The notes: generated from the sequence alone by a model not told the origin. DNA of 64,000 nt from Anaerolinea sp. (GCA_029975055.1 JARKPU010000022.1:303703-367702); one strand, 5' to 3'; shown: positions 52,260 to 62,451, counted from the first letter of the stretch. Numbers and translations: made by a program.

Positions 52260-53456
52260 CTACAGATACCGGCTCAATTCCTCCGGCTCCACACGGCCAA
52301 TCTTCACCTCCGGCGTGTTGTGCCAGGCGGCGCAGCGCCCAATCGCCTCTTTCAGCGCCTGGCCCAGGCCGGGGGCAGGCTCAACCCCCTTCTCCAGGAA
52401 AAGCCCTTTCACCTCGAAGACGCCTTCCTTGCGGTGCGCCTTGGCATCCAGCCTGCCGACCAGCGCGCCGTTGTGCAGCAGCGGCATCAGGTAATAGCCG
52501 TAGAGCCGCTTGTGCGCGGGCAGGTAAAACTCGATGGAAAAATCGAAACCGAACAGTTGCAGGGTGCGCTTGCGGTCGCTCACCAGGGGGTCGAAAGGCG
52601 AAAGCAGCGTGGTGTAACCGGCTTCCAACCCGCCGTTTTCCGCCGCCTCCAGGAGCGGAACGCTTTCGGCCGTCACCAGCGCCGGTTCAGCCCAGCCCTC
52701 CACCGCCACCTCCAGCAGCCTGCCCTCGGCAAGCAGGTCTTTGAGCGCGGCTTGCGTTTCCTTCTTGGGCAGCCGGTAGTAATCCCACACCTGACCGCGC
52801 AGGGTGACGCCCAGTGCCGCCACGCTGCGCAGCGCCAGGGTGCGGTACACCTCCGCAAGGGGCGGAACGCAGGAGTCGTCCCAGCCGGGCAGCACGCGCT
52901 CGCGCAAGTCATACATGCGTTGAAAGTTCTTCCGCCGCGTCACCATCAGTTCATTGCGACAGAACCAGTATTCCAGGGCCAGCTTCTCTTCCTTCCAGTT
53001 CCACCAGCCGCCGGGTTGCTTCTGGCTCTCGAAATCTGCCGAGCTCACCTCACCATTGGCGCGAATGTGCCCCAGCACCCCCTCGGCCATCTCGCGGTGA
53101 TGATCGTACCAATCGGGCCAGAAATACATGCGCTTGTTTTCCAGCGCCAGGCGGCGGTGCAGGGCAAAATCCTCCATCGGCAAATAACAGGCCGCGTGCG
53201 CCCAGAACTCGAAAAGCCGCCGTTCCTCCAGCAATTCGTCCAGCCAGGCGGGTGGGTAATGACCAACGCGGCTGAAGAGCACCATGTACTGGCTGCGCGC
53301 CACGATGTGAATTGTGTCGATCTGCAAGAACCCCATCCGGCGGATAGAATCGAGCAGGTCTGCTTTGCGCGCCGGTCCGGCGGGGGGCAGGCGCAGCTTT
53401 TGGGCTTCGAGCGCCAGCATGCGGGCGGCGTGGATGGATAGGGCGGGCAGGCTCAT
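52260..53456 (-). CDS. YcaQ/AlkZ-type winged-helix DNA glycosylase
   Basis: A 398-residue protein of the HTH_42 family. The motif FLQIDTIHIV holds QxD of the crosslink-repair glycosylase group (the QxQ form is typical of the antibiotic-linked AlkZ branch). It also has RRLFEFWAHAACYLPME, YYRLPKKETQAALKDLLAEG (winged helix) and SPFDPLVSDRKRTLQLFGFD. The family unhooks interstrand or bulky alkyl-purine lesions. An MGMT gene is 1.7 kb upstream on the other strand. The mid-gene MLALEAQKLRL N-terminal region is normal. A promoter was not identified. Confidence 0.9.
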   Translation of the reverse strand: MSLPALSIHAARMLALEAQKLRLPPAGPARKADLLDSIRRMGFLQIDTIHIVARSQYMVLFSRVGHYPPAWLDELLEERRLFEFWAHAACYLPMEDFALHRRLALENKRMYFWPDWYDHHREMAEGVLGHIRANGEVSSADFESQKQPGGWWNWKEEKLALEYWFCRNELMVTRRKNFQRMYDLRERVLPGWDDSCVPPLAEVYRTLALRSVAALGVTLRGQVWDYYRLPKKETQAALKDLLAEGRLLEVAVEGWAEPALVTAESVPLLEAAENGGLEAGYTTLLSPFDPLVSDRKRTLQLFGFDFSIEFYLPAHKRLYGYYLMPLLHNGALVGRLDAKAHRKEGVFEVKGLFLEKGVEPAPGLGQALKEAIGRCAAWHNTPEVKIGRVEPEELSRYL

Positions 53457-53570
53457 CGGGCGGCTCCAGGAAGGGCGAATATATGTTCTATTATACTGGA
53501 AAGTCGCCGAAGAATGAAGTCAACGAGACGACGAGCATTCATTTGCTCATCGTCTCATCGCCACATCATC

Positions 53571-54671
<1,101 letters not shown>

Positions 54672-54792
54672 CGGTTCACCTGTACCGGTAAAGGGTTCAC
54701 CGCTTTATGATAACCGAAAATCCTCCCGTATAATGCTTTCCTCCTTCTCCCCCAGGGAGAAGGGACGGAGACGCGCTTCACACCCCTGTGGA

Positions 54793-54861
54793 GATCGTGT
54801 GTATCTTTTTCTGTAAATTGTGGTGCAAGCCCCACAATTTACAGAAAAAATATACCCGATC
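54793..54861. repeat. Family A palindromic element, copy 6 (most complete)
   Basis: GATCGTGTGTATC, then TTTTTCTGTAAATTGTGG and CCACAATTTACAGAAAAA, then ATATACCCGATC. The palindrome can be followed for 69 bp, and the core arms are perfect. CGCGCTTCACACC before it matches the flank of other copies. It ends 13 nt from the stop of the TIM-barrel gene. Confidence 0.88.
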
Positions 54862-54873
54862 GGGATGAGGGGC

Positions 54874-55650
54874 TCACACGTCGCAGATCTCGAACGCTTT
54901 GCGCAGCGAAGCGAACACCTCGCCCCGCGGGCGGTATTCGTGCGCCACGTAATACGCATACCCTGCGTCTGAGATGGCCTGGCACACCGCGCGGTAGTTG
55001 ATCTCCTGCGTCTCGTCAATATCACCCCGGCCCGGCACGCCTGCCGTGTGGAAGTGCCCGATCCAGCCGATGTTCTCGCGGATGGTCTGGATCAGGTTGC
55101 CCTCCATGATCTGCATGTGGTAGATATCATACAGCAGCTTGACGCGCGGGCTGCCCACCCGCCGGCACACCTCCAGCCCCCAGGCCGAGTGATCGTTCTG
55201 GTAACCGGGGTGATCAACCAGCGTGTTGAGCAGCTCCAGGTTGAGGTTGACGCCCTTTTCCTCGGCATACGGCGCGACCCGCCGGAAGCCCTGCACGGTG
55301 GCCTCGATGGCTTCTTCCTCGCTTTGCCCGGCGCGCCGGTTGCCCGAAAAGCAGATCACCCCCGGCACGCCGTGCCGCGCGGCGAAATCGATCGATTCGC
55401 GCAGCTCGGCTTCGATGCGCGCGTGTTCGGCGGGGTTGTTCAACCCGTTTGCCAGGCTGTCGTGCCCGCTGAACTGCGAAATGGCCAGCCCATATCGCCT
55501 GCACAGCCCGGCCAGCTCGGTAAAGGTTTCATCGCGTCCCCAGACCTCCACCGCCCGGTAGCCGATTCCCGCCGCCTCGCGCACGAACACATCCAGGGGG
55601 ATTTGATCCCGGTTCACCATCGGTATGCAAACGGATTGTCGAATGGGCAT
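54874..55650 (-). CDS. Sugar-phosphate isomerase/epimerase-like TIM-barrel protein
   Basis: A 258-residue AP-endonuclease-2-like barrel. It shows IPLDVFVREAAGIGYRAVEV, LNLELLNTLVDHPGYQNDHS (metal Glu and His), VKLLYDIYHMQIMEGNL, and the C-terminal HEYRPRGE. This pattern is that of hydroxypyruvate isomerase and related sugar epimerases in the cytoplasm. The ATG at 55650 has AAGGAG eight nt before it; earlier in-frame codons are not conserved-looking. The glycerate 2-kinase gene at 31.5 kb could use the same metabolite group, but that link is speculative. Confidence 0.88.
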   Translation of the reverse strand: MPIRQSVCIPMVNRDQIPLDVFVREAAGIGYRAVEVWGRDETFTELAGLCRRYGLAISQFSGHDSLANGLNNPAEHARIEAELRESIDFAARHGVPGVICFSGNRRAGQSEEEAIEATVQGFRRVAPYAEEKGVNLNLELLNTLVDHPGYQNDHSAWGLEVCRRVGSPRVKLLYDIYHMQIMEGNLIQTIRENIGWIGHFHTAGVPGRGDIDETQEINYRAVCQAISDAGYAYYVAHEYRPRGEVFASLRKAFEICDV

Positions 55651-55829
55651 GGGTTGGCTCCTTGAGGTTGGAAGTCGATCAGGCGAAAAGTCTATGAGAC
55701 GATGAGATAAGCCTTGCAGATGATTATACAACGCACAAAAAAAGTGCAAACAACCCACCCGTTACCCATCCTTTCATCACTCATTCCGCAACGACTTCTC
55801 TCCCTGCTGGTACAATACACTCACCGACC

Positions 55830-57728
55830 ATGGACGCCACCTCATCTCGAAGGCCCTTCCTCCTGCCCGGCGCGCTGCTCCTCTCTGCGCTGGAGGGTGC
55901 AGGGGCGCTCGCGCTGCTCTTCAGCCAGCCTTCCGAAGCCCAAAACGCCGCCTGGATGGGCTTCTCGCGCGCGCGCCTGGCTTTGGGGGCCGCGGGGCTT
56001 GTCTCGGCTCTGCTGCTGCTTGGGGCGGGGCTGACCCTGCTTGCCAAAGGCCCGCGCGAGTGCCTGGCTGCCCGCCTGGAGGCCGCCCTTCATCCGGCCC
56101 GTCCCTTCCTCGCGCTCTTCGTGGGCCTGCTGGCAGCCGCGCCGGTCTTCGCGGCCTGGAATGAAGTCCTCGCCACGCAGCTCTTTGGCCTTGCCCAGCT
56201 GCGCCCGCTCGCCATCTGGCTGACGCTGGCTCTCCTGCAGGCCGGGGCGGCCCTGGCGCTGCTCTTCCCCGATCTGCCAGGCCGTGTCCGGCGGCTGCCC
56301 CCGCCGGATGCGGCGCGCTTCCTCTGGCTGGCGCTGCTGCCCGCGGCACTGCTGGCAGGCATACTGCTGATCGGCACGCGCCTGGCCATTGACCTGCGCC
56401 GCTTCACCTTCCTCTTCGCCTGGAGCCTTTCCGGCATGGCCTGCCTGGCGGTGCTGGGCGCCCTCTCAGGCTGGATGCAAAACCGCCCCTGGTACGCCTC
56501 GGCGCGCAGTTATGTTGCGGCAGCCGCCATCTTCTGCGCCGTGTTCGCCGCCTACCGCCTCTCGGCCGTGCTGGCGGGCAACATCCTCACCCCCGCCAAA
56601 TCTTACTTCGATGAGCTGGCGCGCGCCTGGCTGCAGGGCCGCCTCTACCTGGCCAACCCCAGCGACACTCACGACCTGACCCTCTTCAACGGCCAGTGGT
56701 ACGTGGCCAACCCGCCGCTGGTGGCCATCCTCATGGTTCCGCTGGTGCTGCTCTTCGATGATTTCAACACCGTGGTCTATTCGGCGGCCAACGGCGCGCT
56801 CAACGCCGCCCTGCTCTTCCTCCTGCTGGGCTGGGCCGCCCGCCGCGGCTGGACGCGCACCCAAACCCCCGCTCAGCTCTGGTTGACGGCTTTCTTTGCC
56901 TTTGGCACGGCCCATTTTTACCTGAGCACCGACGGGCGCATGTGGTTCATGAGTCAGCAGGTCACCGTCACGCTGTTGCTGCTGGCAGCGGCGCTGGCCG
57001 TCACGCGAAAGCCCGCCTGGCTTTCGGGCGCTGCGCTGGCCCTGGCGGTGATGGCCCGCCCGCACATCCTCGTCTTCGCGCCGCTGCTGCTGGGCATTTG
57101 GGTGCAAAACGCCCGTGAGGATGCCCGGCCCATCCGCTTCGGGGGCCTGGCGCGCTGGAGCCTCGCCACGGGGCTGCCCATCCTCGCCGCGGGCGCAGCG
57201 CTGCTCTTCTACAACTGGCTGCGCTTCGGCAACCCGCTCGATTACGGTTACCTGACCGAAAACGTGGCCGACTTCATGGCCGGCGACCTGCAGGCCTACG
57301 GCACCTTCCACCCGGTCTTCATCCTGCGCAATTTGCGTGTGATGTTCCTCAACCTGCCGGTGTGGCGCGCGCCGTGCGCGGCCTACCGGCCCAGCGTGGA
57401 GGGGATGAGCATGCTGCTCGCCTCGCCGGCGCTGCTGGGCCTGGCAGGTGCGCTGCCGTTCAAGCGCCTTGCCGGGCGCCGCCAGCCGTGGGTCGTGGGC
57501 GCCTGGGCCGCCATCTTCACCACCCTTGTGCCGCTGGCGCTCTATTACAACACCGGCGCGTGGCAGTTCGGTTATAAATACCTGCTCGATTTTCTCGTCC
57601 CGGTGATGCTCCTGCTGGGCCTGGCGGCAGGCCCGCGCGCCCCGTGGGGATTGCGCATCCTCATCCTGCTCAGCATCGCCGCCAACCTCTACGGCGTGGT
57701 CTGGTGGTTCGGGCTGGTGTGCCGCTGA
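55830..57728 (+). CDS. Polytopic membrane protein, GT39/DUF2029-like glycosyltransferase
   Basis: A 632-residue protein with about 12-13 hydrophobic helices. An extracytoplasmic region after the first third shows YFDELARAWLQGRLYLANP (acidic DE, usual for the catalytic loop of GT-C enzymes) and NGQWYVANPPLVAILMVP. ALAVMARPHILVFAPLLL is a shared motif of lipid-linked sugar transferases. It probably moves a sugar from a polyprenyl phosphate to an outside acceptor. TACAAT lies 13 nt before the ATG, with no Shine-Dalgarno. It stands alone upstream of a lipoprotein gene. Confidence 0.75.
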   Translation: MDATSSRRPFLLPGALLLSALEGAGALALLFSQPSEAQNAAWMGFSRARLALGAAGLVSALLLLGAGLTLLAKGPRECLAARLEAALHPARPFLALFVGLLAAAPVFAAWNEVLATQLFGLAQLRPLAIWLTLALLQAGAALALLFPDLPGRVRRLPPPDAARFLWLALLPAALLAGILLIGTRLAIDLRRFTFLFAWSLSGMACLAVLGALSGWMQNRPWYASARSYVAAAAIFCAVFAAYRLSAVLAGNILTPAKSYFDELARAWLQGRLYLANPSDTHDLTLFNGQWYVANPPLVAILMVPLVLLFDDFNTVVYSAANGALNAALLFLLLGWAARRGWTRTQTPAQLWLTAFFAFGTAHFYLSTDGRMWFMSQQVTVTLLLLAAALAVTRKPAWLSGAALALAVMARPHILVFAPLLLGIWVQNAREDARPIRFGGLARWSLATGLPILAAGAALLFYNWLRFGNPLDYGYLTENVADFMAGDLQAYGTFHPVFILRNLRVMFLNLPVWRAPCAAYRPSVEGMSMLLASPALLGLAGALPFKRLAGRRQPWVVGAWAAIFTTLVPLALYYNTGAWQFGYKYLLDFLVPVMLLLGLAAGPRAPWGLRILILLSIAANLYGVVWWFGLVCR

Positions 57729-57812
57729 GCGCGGATTTCGCTCTCGCCCGCCTGGAAAATCGTTGATATATCCGGTAAAATATCTTCACAATTTCCGCCA
57801 CAAGGAACGCCG

Positions 57813-58991
57813 ATGAAACCCAAGCCGAATGCCGCCTGGCTGCCCATCCTCTCCACCGTGCTGCTGGCCACAATGGCCTGTTCGCTGGTCGCGGTGCAGA
57901 CTGCCACCCCCGCCCCCACGCCGCCCCCACAGGCCACTGCCCCCGCCGGGCCGGTGCCAACCGACACCCGCGCCCCAATCGCTGACACGCCCGTCCCAGA
58001 CCCCGCCGCGGCCTGCCCGACCCCCTCCGAGGGCAGCAGCCTTTACGTGAGCCGCGAGAACGGCTTTTGCTTCCTCTACCCGCTCGGGTTCACCCTCCAG
58101 CCCGATTTTACCCGCCCCGAAGAAGCCCTCTCGCTGATCGGCCCGCGCGAGCCGGGCGATTCGATCGAACCGATCAGCGTCTTGCTCGGCCTGGCCTATA
58201 ACGGCCCCGCCGACGGGCTGGATGCCGCCGCCTACGCCGAGCGCTGGCTTTCGCTCTACGCTGAAGGCGAGCCGCGCCCGGGGCCGGCCTCCCCTGCAAT
58301 GATCGCCGGGCAGCCGGCGGTGGTGATCTCCAACCTGCCGGGCTTCGCCACGCAGCGCGCGGCCTTCCTCATCGCCAACGGCATCAAGTATTCGCTGACG
58401 CTCATGCCCGAGCCGGAAACCTTCCCGGCGCTGGCCGAACCGGCCAACCGGGCATGGAACATGCTCGTCGACTCGCTGGTCTTCTTCCCGCCCGAGAATA
58501 CGCGCAGCGTGGTGCGGGCCGCCGATGTCTGCCCGGCCCCCGCGGGCGACGCGCGCCTTTACCGGAACGATAAAGACGGCTACTGCTTCCTCTACCCCGC
58601 CGGATTCGAGCTCAACCCCACCTTCCCCGGCCAGGTGGTGGGCGGCCCCGTGGTGCTCACCGACCCGAGCTTCGGCGAAGTGCGCACCTCGCTCACCCTG
58701 GGCACGTTTGGCACCTTCCCCGGCCTCACCCCGCGCCAGGTGCTCGAGCCGCGCGCCGGTTTGATCGACTCGGTGGAAGACACCACCCTCGGGGGCTTCC
58801 CCGCGGCGGTTTTCCGCAACTCCCAGGGGCCGTGGGCCTCCAAACAGGCCATGATCCTGGTGGACGGTTCGGCCTACACCATCGTGGCGCAGCCTTTCGA
58901 GCCTGAGGCCTACCCGGCCGGCATGCCCTACCTCGACCAGCTGTGGAACACCGTCACCGCCTCGCTGGCCTTCTTCGACCCCTTCCGTTAG
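57813..58991 (+). CDS. Lipoprotein with two tandem copies of an unknown domain
   Basis: A 392-residue lipoprotein-like protein with a signal ending in TMAC. After a Pro/Thr linker (30-65), two similar units follow. Unit 1 starts with LYVSRENGFCFLYPLGFTLQ (about 75), and unit 2 with LYRNDKDGYCFLYPAGFELN (about 250). Both have the Cys-Phe-Leu-Tyr-Pro core, a middle GQPAVVISN / GGFPAAVFRN segment, and an end with WNMLVDSLVFF / WNTVTASLAFF. The domain is like PsbP-type or other surface domains in outline only; I do not recognise it. It is 84 nt after the membrane transferase gene. Confidence 0.75.
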   Translation: MKPKPNAAWLPILSTVLLATMACSLVAVQTATPAPTPPPQATAPAGPVPTDTRAPIADTPVPDPAAACPTPSEGSSLYVSRENGFCFLYPLGFTLQPDFTRPEEALSLIGPREPGDSIEPISVLLGLAYNGPADGLDAAAYAERWLSLYAEGEPRPGPASPAMIAGQPAVVISNLPGFATQRAAFLIANGIKYSLTLMPEPETFPALAEPANRAWNMLVDSLVFFPPENTRSVVRAADVCPAPAGDARLYRNDKDGYCFLYPAGFELNPTFPGQVVGGPVVLTDPSFGEVRTSLTLGTFGTFPGLTPRQVLEPRAGLIDSVEDTTLGGFPAAVFRNSQGPWASKQAMILVDGSAYTIVAQPFEPEAYPAGMPYLDQLWNTVTASLAFFDPFR

Positions 58992-59029
58992 AACCGGGAA
59001 CGGGTTCTCGCCAGAAGACAGAACATCCA

Positions 59030-59073
59030 TTTTTCTGAAAATTGTGGGGCAGACCCCACAATTTTCAGAAAAA
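59030..59073. repeat. Family A palindromic element, copy 7
   Basis: Perfect 20-bp arms TTTTTCTGAAAATTGTGGGG and CCCCACAATTTTCAGAAAAA with loop CAGA. GATGCACATGATCC follows, matching the outer part of the family. It lies between the two-domain lipoprotein gene and the 64-residue gene. Both arms differ from the usual TTCTGTAAATTG by the same compensated change (TGT to TGA). Confidence 0.9.
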
Positions 59074-59186
59074 GATGCACATGATCCGCCAAAAAACCAC
59101 CCGTTGAGGATTCCATTCTCGTCAAAAATACGGTATTATTGGTATGATTAATGTACACATTTTCGTCGGTCCAACAGGAGAAAACC

Positions 59187-59381
59187 ATGGCTTTTACGTA
59201 CAAGAATTCAAAGGGCGTCACCTACATCCTGCACGCAAAGAACCGCGTCACGTCTTCCGGTAAGAAGGCCACGCTGTACTACTTCTCCAAAGAAAAGAAA
59301 GAAGGCGCGCTGGATGCGCTCCCGGCCGGGTACGTGGTGGCCGAGACCGCTAACGGGATGCTCGTTCTGAAGAAGAAATAA
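59187..59381 (+). CDS. Small conserved basic protein of unknown function
   Basis: A 64-residue protein (MAFTYKNSKGVTYILHAKNR and on) with a Lys-rich surface, YYFSKEKKEGALDALPAGY in the middle and LVLKKK at the end. Similar small proteins occur in many bacteria, but no function is known to me. AGGAG precedes the ATG at 59187, and a strong terminator follows, so it is a discrete single-gene transcript. A longer reading from 59151 lacks these marks. Confidence 0.8.
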   Translation: MAFTYKNSKGVTYILHAKNRVTSSGKKATLYYFSKEKKEGALDALPAGYVVAETANGMLVLKKK

Positions 59382-59391
59382 GCAAGCCGGG

Positions 59392-59425
59392 GTCTCCTGG
59401 CGGGCCTGCCCCGCCAGGAGACTTT
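59392..59425 (+). terminator. Terminator of the 64-residue protein gene
   Basis: GTCTCCTGGCGGG pairs perfectly with CCCGCCAGGAGAC (59392-59404 and 59410-59422), with TTTCC after. It starts 11 nt after the stop codon. Confidence 0.85.
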
Positions 59426-59544
59426 CCAACCGACTCCAGGGGGATAGTTTATCTGTTGCGGCCAGACAAATAGACCGGCTTTAAGTCCTCTAACGCAGAT
59501 TCCAGCCGCCCGGCCCGAAGCGACGTGCCCTCACCCGCCGGAAG

Positions 59545-60819
59545 CTACGCTTCGCCGCGAAAGCTGCTCACCGCTTCCAGCAGCATCTGGCGGTCCACCA
59601 GCCCAAGCGGCTTTTCGTTCTCATCTACGATCACCAACCACTTCCTGGATTCATCCAGCATCTTCCGCACGGCATCCACCACAGGCAGGTCGGGAGGCGC
59701 CATTAATGGCCCCGGAGACATCAGGTCAAATGCGGTCTCCTTCCCCGGCGCCGGTTTGCCGATCTGCCGCAATGCATCCAGGATATTCCGCCGCCGGGAT
59801 GGTTGAACGCGGACGACCACGTCCGAATCGCTCAACAGGCCGATCGCCCTTCCCTGTCCATCCACCACGATCAGCCGGTGAGAGTTGCTGCGCGCGAATT
59901 TCTCGATGATGGCCGATAGATCCTCATCCTGGTTGACCATCGGGATATCGGTGCTCATGATATCGCGAACCAGCCGCCCGGCATGTCGAAGCGGCGCATC
60001 TTTTTCATGCTGCACCGGTTCGGTGCGGGCCACCTCGCGCAGAATATCCAGCCTCGAAAGCATCCCGGCCAGTTTCCCATCCTGATCGACCACCGGCAGG
60101 CGCTTGAGGCCGGCCTTCGCCATTTGCGCGGTGGCAATGCCCAGCGTGTCGGATTCCACCACGGTGACGGCAGGGTGGGTCATGACGTCTTCCACTTTTA
60201 AGGTCGAGCGCTCCAGCGCCTGCAATTCCTGCTCCACCTCGGCCTTTTCCATGCGGATGGCCACCGAAAGGCGCTGCTGAATGCCGGCGCGCTCCAGCAA
60301 GTCCTCGTCGGTGAGAATGCCAATCACCCTGCCGGAGCGGTCCACCACCGGCAAGGCTTTCACGCGGCTCTCCAGCATTTGTTTCCAGGCCTGGAACACC
60401 GTCTTTTCCGCCGCGATGGCGACCACGTCACGGGTCATCACCTCTGAAACAGGCTTATCGGCCGGGAGGGGGTTGAGATAGCGGTGGGTATATTTGACAA
60501 TCTGCACGTCTTCCAGGGTGATCAGGCCCTCGCGCACCATCGGATAGATGATGTTCAAGACCGCCGCGATTCTCTCCTCGGTGTCGATTGCTTCGATCAC
60601 CACGGGCAGATCCACCGACAGCACCTCGATCGCCGTGGTATGGATGCGCGAATGCGCGCCAAAACCGGCCATCCCGCGGAAGACGGTCGCCCCGGCCAGG
60701 CCTTGCCCGCGTAAAGTCTCCAGCAGTTCGCTATCGAGCGGCTTCCCCCGCCAGCGGTCGCTTTCGCCGATATAGATGCGCAAACGCTGCGCCTTCTTTT
60801 GTAAGGAGAGTCCGGGCAT
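59545..60819 (-). CDS. DUF190 (PII-like) protein fused to four CBS domains
   Basis: A 424-residue protein. Residues 1-105 are DUF190 (LRIYIGESDRWRGKPLDSEL; LAGATVFRGMAGFGAHSRIH), a small trimeric PII-like fold. Four CBS repeats follow, each with a DVMT-like start: VSEVMTRDVVAI, VEDVMTHPAVTV, VRDIMSTDIPMV and FDLMSPGPLMAP. CBS pairs bind adenine nucleotides. The protein is a likely cytoplasmic energy or nucleotide sensor. AAGGAGG precedes the ATG at 60819. It has no clear target next door. Confidence 0.9.
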   Translation of the reverse strand: MPGLSLQKKAQRLRIYIGESDRWRGKPLDSELLETLRGQGLAGATVFRGMAGFGAHSRIHTTAIEVLSVDLPVVIEAIDTEERIAAVLNIIYPMVREGLITLEDVQIVKYTHRYLNPLPADKPVSEVMTRDVVAIAAEKTVFQAWKQMLESRVKALPVVDRSGRVIGILTDEDLLERAGIQQRLSVAIRMEKAEVEQELQALERSTLKVEDVMTHPAVTVVESDTLGIATAQMAKAGLKRLPVVDQDGKLAGMLSRLDILREVARTEPVQHEKDAPLRHAGRLVRDIMSTDIPMVNQDEDLSAIIEKFARSNSHRLIVVDGQGRAIGLLSDSDVVVRVQPSRRRNILDALRQIGKPAPGKETAFDLMSPGPLMAPPDLPVVDAVRKMLDESRKWLVIVDENEKPLGLVDRQMLLEAVSSFRGEA

Positions 60820-60918
60820 GGTGTCCTCCTTGTTTTCCCTATGATTATAGGCTCTTTCCGGGCAACGCCGGGCCTCATCGCACGAGCGCGGCCCTGTGCT
60901 TGAGGAATGTGTTTCAAT

Positions 60919-60959
60919 TTTTCTGTAAATTGCGGGGTTTGCCCACAATTTACAGAAAA
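60919..60959. repeat. Family A palindromic element, copy 8
   Basis: TTTTCTGTAAATTGCGGGG and the right arm CCCACAATTTACAGAAAA, followed by GATACACACGAGC. The 10-bp direct repeat TGCTTGAGGA stands on both sides (60897-60906 and 60973-60982). It lies upstream of the DUF190-CBS gene. Confidence 0.85.
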
Positions 60960-61034
60960 GATACACACGAGCTGCTTGAGGACAGCGCTTCAGTGGCCGT
61001 CCCAAGCGTGAAGCCCTCAACTTCGTTTATTGAT

Positions 61035-61130
61035 GAAAAAACCTCTACCAAAGACGGCCTGTCCAGGTAGAGGCTATCAGTCCATACGGGCAAATTAGCG
61101 AGCCTCATCGCAAAAATGATGCTGACTCAT
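61035..61130 (-). ncRNA. Candidate small RNA with terminator
   Basis: On the minus strand, a TATAAT (61131-61136, context GTAATATAATG) is followed by about 90 nt. These hold GCGATGAGGCTCGC and then a terminator, CCTCTACC...GGTAGAGGTTTTTT (61037-61072). There is no reading frame of note. The stretch is A+T-rich compared with its neighbours. The terminator is clear; an independent transcript is only inferred, because it could also end the TolB-like gene that stops at 61354. Confidence 0.35.
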
Positions 61131-61174
61131 TATATTACGATGCTCGAGTAAAAGATGCGGCTTGCCGACGAAGA

Positions 61175-61279
61175 GCCCTCACCCTGCCCTCTCCCGGAGG
61201 GAGAGGGGAAGGAATCGGCTCCCTTCGCCCCCCGGGACGCGCTTCGTGCACCCGAAGGGGTGAGGGCCGGGGATGAGGG
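61175..61279. repeat. Family C dispersed element, copy 3
   Basis: CCCTCACCCTGCCCTCTCCC, GGAGGGAGAGGGG, then GGGACGCGCTTCGTGCACCC and GGTGAGGGCCGGGGATGAGG. It is the reverse-strand form of the copies at 2264 and 31258. With family A copy 8 and the candidate sRNA it fills most of the 534-nt gap between the CBS and TolB-like genes. Confidence 0.8.
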
Positions 61280-61353
61280 AGTTTACGGAGGCCATACTGC
61301 CCTGCCCGGCTCTTCAGAGCAGCCCGCCTCTCTGCACAAGCAGTACGGCCGGT

Positions 61354-62451
61354 TCACCGGCTCCAGTTAATGTTGGAGCCAACAACGAATGACTTTTGCC
61401 CTGTTCCATCCACATTGACAATCGCGGCGCTCCAGGTTCTGTTCTGCTGGTCTTGCCCTGCGGTTGAGGCAACGTAGATCCTTGTGCCATCTGGAGACCA
61501 CCAGAACCAGTTGTCGTCGGCGCTGCTGTTCGAGATATTCTTTTGTCCCGAGCCATCCCGGTTCATCACGTACAATTGCCAATGACCATCCCGGTTGGAG
61601 CGGAAAGCGATTTGCTTTCCATCGGGCGAAAAGGCCGGGTTGCTATCGGATGCCGGGTTGTTCGATAAATTGGTCGGCTCTGAACCATCGGCGTTCATCA
61701 GGTAAACATCGGAAATACCGTCTCGATACGAATAGAAGAGAATCTGCTTCCCGTCTGGCGACCAGCCTGCCGGGATATCCTCACCCGCGCCGCTCGACAG
61801 GCCTTTCACCGCCGAGCCGTCGGCATTCATCACATAGATACGTGGAGAACCCTCGCGATTTGAATTGAACAAGAGACGCCTGCCATCCGGCGACCAGTAG
61901 AACAGGGTGTCTACAGCAGGGTTGTCCGTCAGGTTGGTCAGGCCTTTGCCATCCGGCCTGACAATGAAAATATCCGGCTGATCGTTGATGGTTGCCGTGA
62001 AGGCAATCCATTTCCCGTCGGGCGACCAGGACAGATACGGTGAGTAACGCATATTGGCCTTATCCCCATCGTCACCGGTCAGCCTGATCACATCCGAACC
62101 ATCCGAATCCATGCTGTAAACTTGCGGCTTTCCATCGCGATCGGAGGTGAAGGCGATCTTCCTCTGATCCGGCGATAAGGCCGGCAGCATATCGCGCCCC
62201 GGATTGTCCGTCAGGTTGACCAACCCGGTCCCATCGGCGTTAATCTTGAAAATCTCAAAATTGCCCTCGCTTTCCAGCGTGCCGCACATGATGATTTGTT
62301 CAATGCTTTGCGCAGACGGCGTAACCATCGGCTGAGGGATTGGAACAGGGGTTGTCGAAGGCCCGGTTGTGGCACATCCCGGCAACACAACCCCAAGCAA
62401 GACAGCCGCTCCCACAATCATATAGAGAACGATCTTCGAGTGAGTATGCAT
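61354..62451 (-). CDS. TolB-like/PD40 beta-propeller lipoprotein
   Basis: A 365-residue lipoprotein. The signal ends in LPGC. A Thr/Pro linker follows, then at least six WD40-like PD40 blades. Each blade has a SPDGKQIAFRSNRDG-type motif (LSWSPDGKWIAFTA, YWSPDGRRLLFNSNREG, FSPDGKQIAFRSNRDG) and a NADG turn (NADGTGLVNLTDNPG). Such propellers mediate protein binding outside the membrane. Its G+C is lower than the average of the window. No tolA, pal or peptidase gene is adjacent, so it is not a Tol-system protein by context. Confidence 0.85.
   Translation of the reverse strand: MHTHSKIVLYMIVGAAVLLGVVLPGCATTGPSTTPVPIPQPMVTPSAQSIEQIIMCGTLESEGNFEIFKINADGTGLVNLTDNPGRDMLPALSPDQRKIAFTSDRDGKPQVYSMDSDGSDVIRLTGDDGDKANMRYSPYLSWSPDGKWIAFTATINDQPDIFIVRPDGKGLTNLTDNPAVDTLFYWSPDGRRLLFNSNREGSPRIYVMNADGSAVKGLSSGAGEDIPAGWSPDGKQILFYSYRDGISDVYLMNADGSEPTNLSNNPASDSNPAFSPDGKQIAFRSNRDGHWQLYVMNRDGSGQKNISNSSADDNWFWWSPDGTRIYVASTAGQDQQNRTWSAAIVNVDGTGQKSFVVGSNINWSR

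Noticed and set aside
60820..61020. N-terminal extension of the DUF190-CBS protein
   Set aside because: The extra codons pass through a family A palindrome and lie upstream of a strong Shine-Dalgarno at the domain start.
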